A stretch of 64,000 nucleotides of DNA from Mesorhizobium tianshanense (GCF_007830515.1 NZ_VLKT01000018.1:62001-126000); one strand, 5' to 3'; shown: positions 20,271 to 30,562, counted from the stretch's first letter. The notes: generated by a model from the letters alone, not told the origin. Translations and numbers: made by a program.

Positions 20271-21176
20271 ATGCTCTATTTCTTCCAGCAGGTCCTGAAC
20301 GGGCTGCATTCCGGCGCGCTCTATGCGCTGCTCGCCTTCGGGTATGTGCTGACCAACGGCATTCTGCACCGGACGAACCTCGCCTATGGCGCGCTGTTCG
20401 CCTTTTGCGGACAGACGATGATCCTCACCGCAGCTTTCGGCTATCAGGCCCTGTGGCTGACCCTGTTCGCGGCCGTCGCGCTCGGCATCGTCGCGGCGTT
20501 CGTGTATGCGGCGCTGATCAGCCATGTCCTGTCGCGCAGCATTTTCGAGCCGCTGGCCGATCGCACGCCCAACGCCATCGTGGTGACGACGCTGGGCATA
20601 TTGCTGCTCCTGTCGGAGGCAAGCCGAATCGCCGCCGACACCCACGACCTGTGGCTGCCGCCGATGCTGGCCGAGCCCGTCGTCTTCGCGCAGGACGCCC
20701 GTTTCAAGGTGACGCTGACGCTCATCCAGTTGCTCGACTGCGCGGTCGTCGCGGCAACCATCGCGCTCGCCGCCTGGGCACTCGCCCGCTCGAGCTTCGG
20801 CCGGCGCTGGCGCGCCGTGTCTGACGACCCCAAAGCCGCGGCCGTGTGCGGCGTCGACGTGCGCGCTGTGTTTCGGCACGCAGTGCTCGCCGGCGGCCTT
20901 TGCGCAGCGCTGGCCGGTGTGCTTGCCGGCCTTTACTATGGCAACATCAGCTTCGGCTCCGGCCTGGTCTACGGATTGAAAATCCTGTTCGTGACAGCGG
21001 TGGGCGGCTATCTCTCGCCGTTGCGGGCGGCGCTTGGTGCCGCAGCCTTCGGCATGGCCGAATCGCTGTGGGCCGGCTATTTCCCGGTCGAGTGGCGCGA
21101 CGCCTGGATGTACCTGTTCCTCGTCGCCATGCTGGTGCTGGTCGGCGCCGGCCGCGACCAGGGCAAGATTGCCTGA
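20271..21176 (+). CDS. Branched-chain amino acid ABC transporter permease (LivH type), orphan
   Basis: A 301-residue membrane protein with about eight helices. FFQQVLNGLHSGALYALLAF at the N terminus and RAVSDDPKAAAVCGVDV near residue 190 (the cytoplasmic EAA-like loop of LivH/LivM permeases) identify the family; VLAGLYYGNISFGSGLVYGL follows as in LivH. An AGGAA site lies eight bases before the ATG. There is no LivM, LivG, LivF or binding-protein gene nearby, which is unusual because the transporter needs them. It could pair with components elsewhere or be a remnant; the frame is fully open. Confidence 0.85.
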   Translation: MLYFFQQVLNGLHSGALYALLAFGYVLTNGILHRTNLAYGALFAFCGQTMILTAAFGYQALWLTLFAAVALGIVAAFVYAALISHVLSRSIFEPLADRTPNAIVVTTLGILLLLSEASRIAADTHDLWLPPMLAEPVVFAQDARFKVTLTLIQLLDCAVVAATIALAAWALARSSFGRRWRAVSDDPKAAAVCGVDVRAVFRHAVLAGGLCAALAGVLAGLYYGNISFGSGLVYGLKILFVTAVGGYLSPLRAALGAAAFGMAESLWAGYFPVEWRDAWMYLFLVAMLVLVGAGRDQGKIA

Positions 21177-21277
21177 GCCGCACCAGACCTGGATAGACTT
21201 TGGTTGCATGACGTGGGGTCAACCGCCGTTTTCGTCTCTTCCTCACCTCACAACGACGTTGACGGCTCTCTCGCGTG

Positions 21278-21306
21278 TTGACCCGCCGGGCCACGCACGG
21301 CATACG
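21278..21306 (+). promoter_or_regulatory. Candidate promoter of the TRAP permease genes
   Basis: TTGACC at 21278-21283 and CATACG at 21301-21306 are 17 bases apart, about 70 bases before the small-permease start. The -10 element is poor, so the call is tentative. Confidence 0.3.
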
Positions 21307-21374
21307 GTTGGGCCACAGCGAGGCGACGGAGAACAAGCGGGAATCGGCGCGCCTCTGACGTAAGGGAGGAATGC

Positions 21375-21959
21375 ATGGCAGGGCTTCTCGCTCTATCCAG
21401 AACCATTGACCGCATGAACGAATTCATCGGCAAATGGGTGTCGTGGCTGATCCTGCTGGCAGTCTTGGTCAGCGCCGCCAATGCGGTCATCCGCAAGACG
21501 TTCGACATGTCGTCGAACGCCTGGCTGGAACTGCAGTGGTATTTGTTCGGCGCCGCCTTCATGCTGGCCGCTGCGTACACGCTGAAGCAGAACGACCATA
21601 TCCGCATCGACATCGTCTACGGGATGTTCTCGCGCCGCGTGCAGCACTGGATCGACCTTTTCGGCCATGTCTTCTTCCTGATGCCGTTCGTGACGCTGAT
21701 GGTGATCTATTTCGTCCCCTACGTGTCGCTGTCGTTTCGCATCGGCGAAATGTCGAACAATTCCGGCGGGCTGATCATCTGGCCAGCAAAGGCGATCCTG
21801 CTGACCGGCTTTTTCCTGCTGGCGCTCCAGGGCATCTCGGAGATCATCAAGAAGATCGCCATCATGCGCGGCGACATGGACGATCCCACTCCGTTCATAT
21901 CGGTTCATGAGCAGGCCGAGCTCGAAGCGAAGGCGCTCGCCGACGAGGTGCGCTCGTGA
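21375..21959 (+). CDS. TRAP transporter small permease subunit (DctQ-like)
   Basis: A 194-residue protein with four membrane helices; SSNAWLELQWYLFGAAFMLA near residue 45 and TLKQNDHIRIDIVYGMFS near residue 72 are typical of DctQ. DctQ and DctM form the membrane part of the sodium-driven TRAP importer. A strong GGGAGGA site precedes the ATG. Its TGA overlaps the GTG of the large permease gene by four bases (GTGA), giving coupled translation. The matching binding protein is probably the gene at 24835-25944 on the opposite strand. Confidence 0.93.
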   Translation: MAGLLALSRTIDRMNEFIGKWVSWLILLAVLVSAANAVIRKTFDMSSNAWLELQWYLFGAAFMLAAAYTLKQNDHIRIDIVYGMFSRRVQHWIDLFGHVFFLMPFVTLMVIYFVPYVSLSFRIGEMSNNSGGLIIWPAKAILLTGFFLLALQGISEIIKKIAIMRGDMDDPTPFISVHEQAELEAKALADEVRS

Positions 21960-23734
21960 TCGAGTTCATCGCCCAGAACATGGCGCCGATCATGTTCGCT
22001 TCGCTGGTCATCTTCCTGCTGATCGGCTACCCGGTCGCCTTCTCGCTCGCCGCCAACGGCCTGGTGTTCTTCTTCATCGGCGTCGTGCTGTCACCCTATT
22101 CGGGCGGATCGATCAATCTCGCCTGGCCACTTCTCTATGCGCTTCCGGAAAATTTCTACGGAAGCAGGGTGATGTCGAACGACACGCTGCTGGCAATCCC
22201 GTTCTTCACCTTCATGGGCATCGTGCTGGAACGGTCGGGCATGGCCGAAGACCTGCTCGACACGATCGGCCAGCTGTTCGGGCCGATCCGCGGCGGCCTC
22301 GCCTATGCCGTGATCTTCGTCGGCGCGCTGCTTGCCGCAACCACCGGCGTCGTGGCGGCTTCCGTTATCGCCATGGGGCTGATCTCGCTGCCGATCATGC
22401 TGCGCTACGGCTATGACCGGCGCATGGCATCCGGTGTTATCGCGGCATCTGGCACGCTCGCCCAGATCATTCCACCATCGCTGGTGCTGATCATTCTCGC
22501 CGACCAGCTCGGCCGCTCCGTCGGCGACATGTATGCGGGTGCGCTGATCCCCGGCCTGGTTCTGACCACTCTTTACACAATGTACATCGTGATCATGTCG
22601 ATCGTCCGGCCGAAGTCGATGCCAGCCCTTCCGCTGGAGGCCCGCACGCTCGGCCACGGCGTGCTGTCGCTGCTGGCGGCGGTGCTGGCGGCAGTTGTGG
22701 CCTCCTACGCGGCGTATCGCTATCTCGCGCCATCGCATGGCGGGAATGCCGATATCCTTGGCGCCACCATCGGCGTGATCTTCATCTATGTCGTGGCGAT
22801 CGCCGACCAGCGCCTGAACATCAACATGATGTCGCGACTGGCACAGCAGGTGGTCATCGTGCTGATCCCGCCGCTGGCGCTGATCTTCCTGGTGCTGGGC
22901 ACCATCTTCCTCGGCATCGCCACCCCGACCGAAGGCGGCGCCATGGGCGCGGTCGGCGCGCTGATCATGGCGGCCGTGAAAGGGCGACTGTCGCTCGACG
23001 TGGTCAAGCAGGCACTGGCCTCGACGACGCGGCTGTCGTCCTTCGTGCTGTTCATCCTGATCGGCGCGCGCGTCTTCTCGCTGACGTTCTACGGTGTCAA
23101 TGGACAGGTCTGGGTCGAGCACCTCCTGACTTCGCTGCCGGGCGGCGAAGTAGGCTTCCTGATCGGCGTAAACATCCTGGTGTTCTTCCTGGCCTTCTTC
23201 CTCGATTTCTTCGAGCTCGCCTTCATCATCGTGCCGCTGCTGGCGCCGGCCGCCGACAAGCTCGGCATCGACCTGATCTGGTTCGGCGTGCTGCTCGGCG
23301 TCAACATGCAGACCAGCTTCATGCATCCGCCCTTCGGCTTCGCGTTGTTCTACCTGCGCTCGGTCGCCGCCCGCGTGCCCTATCTCGACCGCCTCACCGG
23401 CAAGCAGATCGCGCCGGTAACCACGGGGCAGATCTATTGGGGCGCAGTGCCGTTCGTCTGTATCCAGGTCATCATGATCGGCCTGACCATCGCCTTCCCG
23501 CAGATGGTGACGCACTACAAGGGCACGGCGGTCGACCCGGGCACGATCGACTACAAGGTGCCGGAAACGCAGGGCCTTGGCCTGTCGCCCCTCGCGACAC
23601 CGCCGGGAGATGGCACGGCACCTGCGGCTCCAGGCAACCAGGACCTGTCGCAGCCGCCGAATTTCGGCGAAACGCCGCCTGCCGAGCCAGCAGCGCCAGC
23701 ACCCGATCTGTCCCAACCACCGAGTTTCGATTGA
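21956..23734 (+). CDS. TRAP transporter large permease subunit (DctM-like, extended)
   Basis: A 592-residue protein, longer than the usual 425 or so residues of DctM. The extra length comes from inserted helices (about residues 225-285) and a proline-rich cytoplasmic tail with two copies of a DLSQPPxF motif near the end. ATTGVVAASVIAMGLISLP and QIIPPSLVLIILADQLG are DctM signatures. The long form matches the FcbT3/TakM-like subfamily (mannitol/chloroaromatic or 2-oxoacid type), which is inferred rather than shown. Starts at GTG overlapping the small-permease stop. Confidence 0.93.
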   Translation: MIEFIAQNMAPIMFASLVIFLLIGYPVAFSLAANGLVFFFIGVVLSPYSGGSINLAWPLLYALPENFYGSRVMSNDTLLAIPFFTFMGIVLERSGMAEDLLDTIGQLFGPIRGGLAYAVIFVGALLAATTGVVAASVIAMGLISLPIMLRYGYDRRMASGVIAASGTLAQIIPPSLVLIILADQLGRSVGDMYAGALIPGLVLTTLYTMYIVIMSIVRPKSMPALPLEARTLGHGVLSLLAAVLAAVVASYAAYRYLAPSHGGNADILGATIGVIFIYVVAIADQRLNINMMSRLAQQVVIVLIPPLALIFLVLGTIFLGIATPTEGGAMGAVGALIMAAVKGRLSLDVVKQALASTTRLSSFVLFILIGARVFSLTFYGVNGQVWVEHLLTSLPGGEVGFLIGVNILVFFLAFFLDFFELAFIIVPLLAPAADKLGIDLIWFGVLLGVNMQTSFMHPPFGFALFYLRSVAARVPYLDRLTGKQIAPVTTGQIYWGAVPFVCIQVIMIGLTIAFPQMVTHYKGTAVDPGTIDYKVPETQGLGLSPLATPPGDGTAPAAPGNQDLSQPPNFGETPPAEPAAPAPDLSQPPSFD

Positions 23735-23753
23735 CGTTGGAGGCTCAACAGAC

Positions 23754-24775
23754 ATGAAAGCGGTGCGACTGGAAGGAGTGGGCAGCATCGTTCTGCGCGA
23801 GGTGGACAAACCGTCTGCCGGACCTGACGACCTCCTGGTGCGGATCGAGGCGTGCGGCGTCTGCGGCACCGACCGGCATCTTTTCCATGGCGAATTTCCC
23901 TGCACGCCACCGGTGACGCTCGGACATGAATTCTCCGGGATCGTCGAGGCGACCGGAACCGCTGTGTCTGGCTTTTCTGTCGGCGATCGCGTCACCGGCG
24001 ATCCCAACATCGCCTGCGGGCGCTGTCCGCAATGCCATGCCGGTCGCATCAATCTCTGCCATAATCTGATTGCCATCGGCATCCGTCGCGACGGCGGCTT
24101 CGCCGAATATGTCGTGCTGCCTCAGAAGCAGGCCTTCCCCCTTCCGAAAGACCTGAAGCCGACGCATGGCGCGTTCTGCGAGCCGCTTGGCTGCTGCCTG
24201 CATGGCTTGGATCTGGCGCAGATCAAGCCCGGCTCCTCGGTCGCCGTGCTTGGCGGCGGCGTGATCGGCCTGCTCACCGTGCAACTGGCAAGGCTTGCCG
24301 GCGCGACAACAATCATCCTGTCGACGCGCCAGGCCTCGCGGCGCGCGCTCGCCGAAGAATTGGGCGCGACGGCGACGGTCGATCCCAGCGCTTACGATAT
24401 CATCGATGCAATTGTCGGTCCGTCGGCTCTGCTGCCGGGCGGTGTCGATGTGGTGTTCGAATGTGCTGGCGTAAGAGAGACGGTCGAGCAATCGATGCGG
24501 CTCGCCAAGGCCGGCGGCACGATCATCGTCGTCGGCGTGACACCTCAAGGCATGAAGGCGGAATTCGAACCTTTCGATCTGTTGTTCCGGGAATTGAAGG
24601 TTCTGGGCTCTTCCTCAATCCGTTTACGCATCGCCGGGCCGCCGATCTCGTCGCCTCGGGTGCGATCGAGATCGACAAGCTCATTTCACGGCAGGTCACG
24701 CTTGAAGACGCGGCCACAGTGATCGCCAATCCGCCTGCGCCAGGTGAAGTCAAGGTGCTGGTGGTGCCGAACTGA
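23754..24775 (+). pseudogene. Zinc-dependent alcohol dehydrogenase (MDR family), frameshifted near the C terminus
   Basis: The frame from ATG 23754 encodes a typical medium-chain dehydrogenase: ACGVCGTDRHLFHGEFP with the catalytic zinc cysteine, GHEFSGIVEATG, the structural zinc loop CGRCPQCHAGRINLC and the Rossmann turn VAVLGGGVIGLLTVQLA. At about 24613 the family resemblance leaves this frame, which runs on as SSSIRLRIAGPP to 24722, and continues in the next frame as NPFTHRRAADLVASGAIEI to a stop at 24775. One missing base near 24613 explains it. The break removes the last 50 or so native residues, so the product is probably inactive unless this is a sequencing error. It lies 19 bases after the TRAP large permease gene. 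Confidence 0.8.
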
Positions 24776-24796
24776 TCAGCAGATTGAAGCTTCACG

Positions 24797-24823
24797 GCGC
24801 CACGCGCAAAGAACGCGTGGCGC
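24797..24823. terminator. Strong hairpin between convergent genes
   Basis: GCGCCACGCG at 24797-24806 is fully complementary to CGCGTGGCGC at 24814-24823, with a seven-base loop. It lies between the dehydrogenase end (24775) and the binding-protein end (24835). No T run follows on either strand. Confidence 0.45.
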
Positions 24824-24834
24824 AGTAACTGTTG

Positions 24835-25962
<1,128 letters not shown>

Positions 25963-26180
25963 TCAACAGACCGACGTTCGGGAATCCTCGCTGCCCCGGC
26001 CGGCTCGGGGGGAACAATACACAGGCAAGAAGTCGAGTCCAGCACGGCAGCCGGATCAAGCGCGCGTCATGCAACTATAGTCTAATGCGGATTTCGTGGC
26101 CCACACGACACGCTGAAACTTGTCATGGAAAGTTGTCTTCGGATCGCCTATTTTGTAAGCAGAATAATTCCTTAACACCA

Positions 26181-26972
26181 ATGGAACCCGTATCCAAAAT
26201 GCAGCAGCCGCTCGTCGCCATATCGACCGACGTCCGCCAGTTCGACAACTACATTTGGCATGCCGCTCCGCAGCAATATCTGGAGGCGGCACTCTCGGGC
26301 GCCGGCGTGTTCCCGGTGCTGGTGCCGTCCTTCGGCGACCGGCTCGATTTCGACGAACTGCTTTCCTCCGTCGATGGCGTCATGGTCACCGGCTCGAAGT
26401 CCAATGTGCATCCCTCGCTCTACGGCGGCGACGCCAGCGAGGCCAACGGTCCCTACGACCCGGCACGCGACGCCACCACGCTGCCGCTGATCCGCAAAGC
26501 GGTGGAGCGCGGCGTGCCGCTGCTCGCCATCTGCCGCGGCATCCAGGAGATGAACGTGGCGCTGGGCGGCACGCTGGCCGCGGAAATCCAGGAGCGCGAG
26601 GGGGCGCTGGACCATCGCGCGCCGGCAAGCGACAATCAGGACGAACGCTTCGCTATCCGCCAGACCATTTCGATCAAGCCCGGAAGCTGCCTCGCCGGCG
26701 TGTTCGGGGCGGGCGAGATCATGGTCAACTCGGTGCATCGCCAGGCTATCGACCGGCTCGGCTCGAAGCTGCAAATAGAGGCGGTCGCCGCCGACGGCAC
26801 GGTCGAGGCTGTCTCAGTACGGGACGCCCGCGCCTTCGCCGTGGGCGTTCAATGGCATCCCGAATACTGGGTCAAGTCGGACAGCGTCTCGGCAAGGATA
26901 TTCCACGCCTTCGGCGATGCGGCGCGCCTGCACGCAGCCGCGAAATCCAGCGCGCGAGCCGCCGCTGAGTAA
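26181..26972 (+). CDS. Class I glutamine-amidotransferase-like hydrolase (gamma-glutamyl-GABA hydrolase family)
   Basis: A 263-residue peptidase C26 protein. The nucleophile cysteine sits in LLAICRGIQEMNVALGG (about residue 118), the catalytic His-Glu pair in VGVQWHPEYW near residue 220, and VMVTGSKSNVHPSLYGG is the substrate loop. Members cut gamma-glutamyl amides, for example gamma-glutamyl-GABA in the putrescine route. The start at 26181 is chosen by family length; ATG 26199 is an alternative with a better-spaced GGAA. A glutamine synthetase homologue that could make such amides is at 37.9 kb, but no direct link is visible. Confidence 0.88.
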   Translation: MEPVSKMQQPLVAISTDVRQFDNYIWHAAPQQYLEAALSGAGVFPVLVPSFGDRLDFDELLSSVDGVMVTGSKSNVHPSLYGGDASEANGPYDPARDATTLPLIRKAVERGVPLLAICRGIQEMNVALGGTLAAEIQEREGALDHRAPASDNQDERFAIRQTISIKPGSCLAGVFGAGEIMVNSVHRQAIDRLGSKLQIEAVAADGTVEAVSVRDARAFAVGVQWHPEYWVKSDSVSARIFHAFGDAARLHAAAKSSARAAAE

Positions 26973-26985
26973 GAGGCACCGCCGC

Positions 26986-27969
26986 TCAGCTCCGCGCCTT
27001 GATCTTTTCCGTCTCCGGCACCGGCGTCAGCGCCTTTCCCTGCGAAAACCAGGAAACCAGATTGTCGACACACAGATCGGCCATGGCGCGGCGGGTATGC
27101 TCCGAAGCCGAGCCGACATGCGGCAAAAGCGAGGTGTTGGGGGCGGCAAGCAGCGCCGGCGGCACGTTCGGCTCGTTGGCGAAAACGTCGAGCCCGGCAG
27201 CGGCGATGGTGCCGTTGGCGAGTGCTGCGGCAAGTGCCGCCTCGTCCACCGTGCTGCCGCGGCCGATGTTGACGAAGACGCCATTGGTGCCCAAGGCTGA
27301 CAGGATCTCGGCATTGACAGCCTTTTCGGTCGAGGCGCCGCCGGGCGCCACCGAGATCAGCGTATCGACCGCCTCGGCAAGGCCTTTCAGTGTCCGGTGA
27401 TAGTCGTAGGACAGGCCTTCGACCCGGCGCCGGTTGTGATACGCGATCGGCAGGCCGAAGGCCTCCAGCCGCCGGGCAATGGCGAGACCGATGCGGCCCA
27501 TGCCGAAAATGCCAATGCTGCGGCCGCGCAAGGTCAGCCGGCTTAGCGGATAATTGCCGTTGCGCGCCCAACTGCCGTCGCGCAGCCAGGTCTCGGCGCG
27601 CGGCAATTCGCGGATGGTGTTGATCAAAAGCCCGATCGCCGTGTCGGCGACCTCCTCGGTCAGCACGTCGGGCGTGTTGGTGACCATGACGCCGCGCTGT
27701 GCCGCGTGGCGGGCATCGACCGAATCGTAGCCGACGCCGAAATTGGCGATGATCTCAAGGTTCGGCAGCGCATCGATGAGCGCTGCGCCGACACCTCCGA
27801 AGGCGGCAATGCCGCGCACCGTCCGGCGCAGCTCGTCGGTGACCTGCGACGCATCAGGCCGTTCGATCCACACGCGGCGGAAAGTCCGGTCGATGCGGCT
27901 GACCGCATGATCGTTGAACTGGCCCGCCACCAGAATGGCGACCGCTTGCTGCTGTTCGGCTTTTGTCAT
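26986..27969 (-). CDS. D-isomer-specific 2-hydroxyacid dehydrogenase
   Basis: A 327-residue NAD(P)-dependent dehydrogenase. IGIFGMGRIGLAIARRLEAF near residue 150 is the Rossmann turn; the catalytic arginine lies in GVFVNIGRGSTVDEAALAAAL, the glutamate in AGLDVFANEPNVP and the histidine in LLPHVGSASEHTR. Hydroxypyruvate/glyoxylate reductase and related enzymes look like this; the substrate is not certain. Its ATG overlaps the stop of the upstream LacI-type gene as ATGA, so the regulator and enzyme are co-expressed and probably linked in a sugar-acid pathway. Confidence 0.92.
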   Translation of the reverse strand: MTKAEQQQAVAILVAGQFNDHAVSRIDRTFRRVWIERPDASQVTDELRRTVRGIAAFGGVGAALIDALPNLEIIANFGVGYDSVDARHAAQRGVMVTNTPDVLTEEVADTAIGLLINTIRELPRAETWLRDGSWARNGNYPLSRLTLRGRSIGIFGMGRIGLAIARRLEAFGLPIAYHNRRRVEGLSYDYHRTLKGLAEAVDTLISVAPGGASTEKAVNAEILSALGTNGVFVNIGRGSTVDEAALAAALANGTIAAAGLDVFANEPNVPPALLAAPNTSLLPHVGSASEHTRRAMADLCVDNLVSWFSQGKALTPVPETEKIKARS

Positions 27970-29051
27970 GCTCGTTCCACCGGCTTGCCGGTCGACTGGC
28001 GCACATGCAGTTCCGGCTTGATAAGTTCCTGCGACGGTCGCACCATCTGGCCGTTGAGCTTGTCGAGCAGTGCGCTGGCGGCCCGGCGGCCGACCTCGCG
28101 CTGGCCATTCCAGACGGTGGTCAGCGCCGGCGTCGCGATCGCCGCCTCCTCGAGATCGTCATAGCCGGTGACGGAGATGTCAATGCCCGGCACCAGGCCG
28201 GCGCGCGCAATGCCGTTCATCAGGCCGATGGCGACGAGGTCGTTCCAGCAGCAGGCCGCGGTCGGCTTGTCCTTCAGCGCCAGGAACTGCCCGGCGGCTT
28301 CGAAACCGGCCTGCTTGGTGCGCGGGCCGGCAATGCGCCAGGACGGCCTGACCTCCAGCCCGGCCGTCTCCATGGCATTGACATAGCCCTGGTAGCGGTC
28401 GCGGCCGGTCGAGGTCTGGTCGGTGCCGCCGATCATGGCAATGCGCTTGTGGCCGAGCGAGATCAGGTGGTTCGTGGCGAGCCCGGTGCCATAGGCGTCG
28501 TCGCCGCGAAAAACGGGGACGTCAGCCCCTTCGACCGTGCGCGCGATCAGTACCGCCGGCAGGCCGTTTTCCTCCGCCATGATGATGTCTTCGGGCGGCG
28601 TGCCGATGGCCGGCGACATGATGACGCCGTCGGCGCCGAGCTGCAAAAGCGTGTCGATGAAGGTGCGTTGCTTTTCGAGCTGGTCGTAATGGTTCGACAG
28701 GATGAAGGTCTGCCGGCTGCGGTCGAGCTCGCTTTCGATCGAACGCAATATCTCGGCGAAGAAGGGATTCATGATGTCGTGGACGACGACGCCGACGATG
28801 CCTGAGCGCGAGGTGCGCAGGCTGGCGGCGCGGCGGTTGTAGATATAGCCGATGGCGCGGGCATGTTCCTTGATGCGGTCGCGAGTGGTTCCGGCGACCA
28901 GCGGGCTGTCGCGCAGGGCCAGCGAGACCGTGGCCGTGGACACGCCGAGCGCATCCGCGATCGTCGAAAGCTTGATCTTCTGTGCCAGCGCCTTGCGCTC
29001 CCCCGACGATCTAGAGCTGATCCATGATCTTTTCCGAAAACCGGATTCCAC
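27966..29051 (-). CDS. LacI family transcriptional regulator, start codon inside a repeat element
   Basis: A 361-residue regulator. The helix-turn-helix LSTIADALGVSTATVSLALR is at about residues 28-47, followed by the hinge and a periplasmic-binding-protein-like effector domain (GIVGVVVHDIMNPFFAEILR, VSVTGYDDLEEAAIATP-like end). The only in-frame start is GTG 29051; the frame is closed just upstream by a TGA. That GTG and the first 11 or so codons lie inside the palindromic repeat 29019-29068, and there is no ribosome-binding site. The native start may have been lost or the gene may initiate within the repeat. Overlaps the dehydrogenase gene by four bases. Confidence 0.85.
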   Translation of the reverse strand: MESGFRKRSWISSRSSGERKALAQKIKLSTIADALGVSTATVSLALRDSPLVAGTTRDRIKEHARAIGYIYNRRAASLRTSRSGIVGVVVHDIMNPFFAEILRSIESELDRSRQTFILSNHYDQLEKQRTFIDTLLQLGADGVIMSPAIGTPPEDIIMAEENGLPAVLIARTVEGADVPVFRGDDAYGTGLATNHLISLGHKRIAMIGGTDQTSTGRDRYQGYVNAMETAGLEVRPSWRIAGPRTKQAGFEAAGQFLALKDKPTAACCWNDLVAIGLMNGIARAGLVPGIDISVTGYDDLEEAAIATPALTTVWNGQREVGRRAASALLDKLNGQMVRPSQELIKPELHVRQSTGKPVERA

Positions 29052-29068
29052 TTTTCGGGATCATGATC
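29019..29068. repeat. Palindromic intergenic repeat (50 bases)
   Basis: The outer arms GATCCATGATC and GATCATGATC and the inner arms CCGAAAA and TTTTCGG form an imperfect stem-loop around GGATTCCA. I recognise this sequence type as a repeat found many times in Mesorhizobium and related genomes. Here it covers the start codon of the LacI-type gene. Confidence 0.75.
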
Positions 29069-29111
29069 TAAACAGTTTAAACGCGGCCTTATGCCACCCT
29101 TCCGGGACAAA

Positions 29112-30053
29112 TCAAAGTTTTTTTGCCACCGCTTCCATCTCGACATCGAGGGCCGCGCGGTTGCGCACGCGAAGCCGGTGCTCGCGATGGACGATATAAA
29201 GGCCGCTGGCAACGATGACGGCCGCGCCGACGAGCGTCCAGCGGTCGGGAAACTGGTTGAAGACCAGCCACCCGGCAGTGATCATCCAGATCATCTGCGA
29301 GTAGGGATAGGGAGCCAGCGCCGTGGTGGTCGCAAGCCGATAGGCCTGCACCAGGAGCCAGTGGCCGATGGAGCCGAAGACGCCAAGCATCAGCAGGATG
29401 AACCACTGCCAGCCATCCTGCGGCAGGGAAAGTGAAAACGGCAGCATGGGCAGGAGCAGCACGGCCGGCGCGAGCGCCGAAAAGAGGATAAGGCTCTCGG
29501 AGGTTTCGGTCGCCGACATGCGCCGCGTCATGATGACGTAGAGACAATTCAACAGCATCGAGCCGAGCGCGAAAAGGTGGCCGACGCCAAAGGCGCCGAC
29601 CCCCGGCCGGGTGATGATGAGGACGCCGACGAAGCCGCTCAGGATCGCCAGCCAGCGCCGCCAGCCCGCCCATTCACCGAGCAAAGGGCCGGCGAGTGCC
29701 GTGATCACCATCGGCGCGAAGAAATAGATCGAAGTGGTTTCGGCCAGTTGCAAGGTCCGCAGCGCCATGACGTTGCAAATGGTCGATCCGAACAGGAAGG
29801 CGCCGCGCAGGATATGCGACGGCAGGTTGTTGGCGCGAAAGCGCGATGGCGCGCGCCAGCCGCGCAGAAAAATACCGACGAGCAGAACATGGACGGCGAA
29901 TCTAGCCCAGGCGACGATCAGCGCCGAGACGCCGGCCAGGACAAGATATTTGCTGCTGGTGTCGAGGAAGGTGAAAAACACATAGACGGCAAGCATGCAA
30001 AGGATCGCCGCCGGAGGCGTCGCGCTTTCGTCTTGTCTTGGGGGAGCATTCAA
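29112..30053 (-). CDS. EamA / drug-metabolite-transporter family permease
   Basis: A 313-residue membrane protein with ten predicted helices in two EamA repeats (ILCMLAVYVFFTFLDTSSKY at the start; GSIGHWLLVQAYRLATTTAL in the second repeat). Proteins of this family export or exchange metabolites; the substrate is unknown. The start is taken as TTG 30053 because the family normally has 15-20 residues before the first helix; the frame is open to an ATG at 30155 but that extension is not hydrophobic and has no ribosome-binding site. It follows DUF2000 on the same strand and lies 60 bases upstream of the LacI-type gene. Confidence 0.85.
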   Translation of the reverse strand: MNAPPRQDESATPPAAILCMLAVYVFFTFLDTSSKYLVLAGVSALIVAWARFAVHVLLVGIFLRGWRAPSRFRANNLPSHILRGAFLFGSTICNVMALRTLQLAETTSIYFFAPMVITALAGPLLGEWAGWRRWLAILSGFVGVLIITRPGVGAFGVGHLFALGSMLLNCLYVIMTRRMSATETSESLILFSALAPAVLLLPMLPFSLSLPQDGWQWFILLMLGVFGSIGHWLLVQAYRLATTTALAPYPYSQMIWMITAGWLVFNQFPDRWTLVGAAVIVASGLYIVHREHRLRVRNRAALDVEMEAVAKKL

Positions 30054-30154
30054 TTTCAGGCCGGATGGGAAGCAGGACAGAGCCCTACTTTTGAGGCAAT
30101 TGTCCCCTGCCGGCAAGCCAAAAGAGGCTGACACAACAGAGCTGACGACATGCA

Positions 30155-30562
30155 CTAGGGATGCATGCGGGCGCCCTTGGTGATCTTGTCGACAAGCTTC
30201 TTCTCGGCGCGCAGCGCGATGCCGACGACCTTGGCGTCATCGGGTGCGAATTCGGCAAAGACGGAGCGGTTCGCCGCGTCGTGGCCGGTCGAAAACATTT
30301 CGTCGACGTAAAGCGAGATTGTTACACCGCGCTCCAGCGCCCGCTGGTGGATCGCACTGAGCGTCGGGCGGTCGGCCGAAAGCACAATGACCGGCTGGAT
30401 CGAGAGCGGATTGTAGATGTTGCCGGCACGGTCGCGATAGGGTTCGCCGATGATGTCGGCATACTGTGCTACGATGCCACTGGTCAGGAAGGCGGTGACA
30501 TTGAGCTTTTGCCAGACGGGAAGGTCGTCCTGCAGCACGATTGCAAATTTCGTGTCAAACAT
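30155..30562 (-). CDS. DUF2000 family protein
   Basis: A 135-residue protein. FAIVLQDDLPVWQKLNVTAF at the N terminus, EPYRDRAGNIYNPLSIQPVI in the middle and EMFSTGHDAANRSVFAEF towards the end are DUF2000 signatures; structures of the family resemble peptidyl-tRNA hydrolase II, but function is unknown. The ATG at 30562 is used, since upstream codons run into the divergent AraC gene. Sharing a 23-base divergent intergenic region with the AraC regulator suggests that it is a target of that regulator. Confidence 0.85.
   Translation of the reverse strand: MFDTKFAIVLQDDLPVWQKLNVTAFLTSGIVAQYADIIGEPYRDRAGNIYNPLSIQPVIVLSADRPTLSAIHQRALERGVTISLYVDEMFSTGHDAANRSVFAEFAPDDAKVVGIALRAEKKLVDKITKGARMHP

Noticed and set aside
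22091..24082. Open frame of 663 codons on the minus strand
   Set aside because: It runs antisense to the TRAP large permease and the dehydrogenase, is His/Arg/Gln-rich, and has no start signal.
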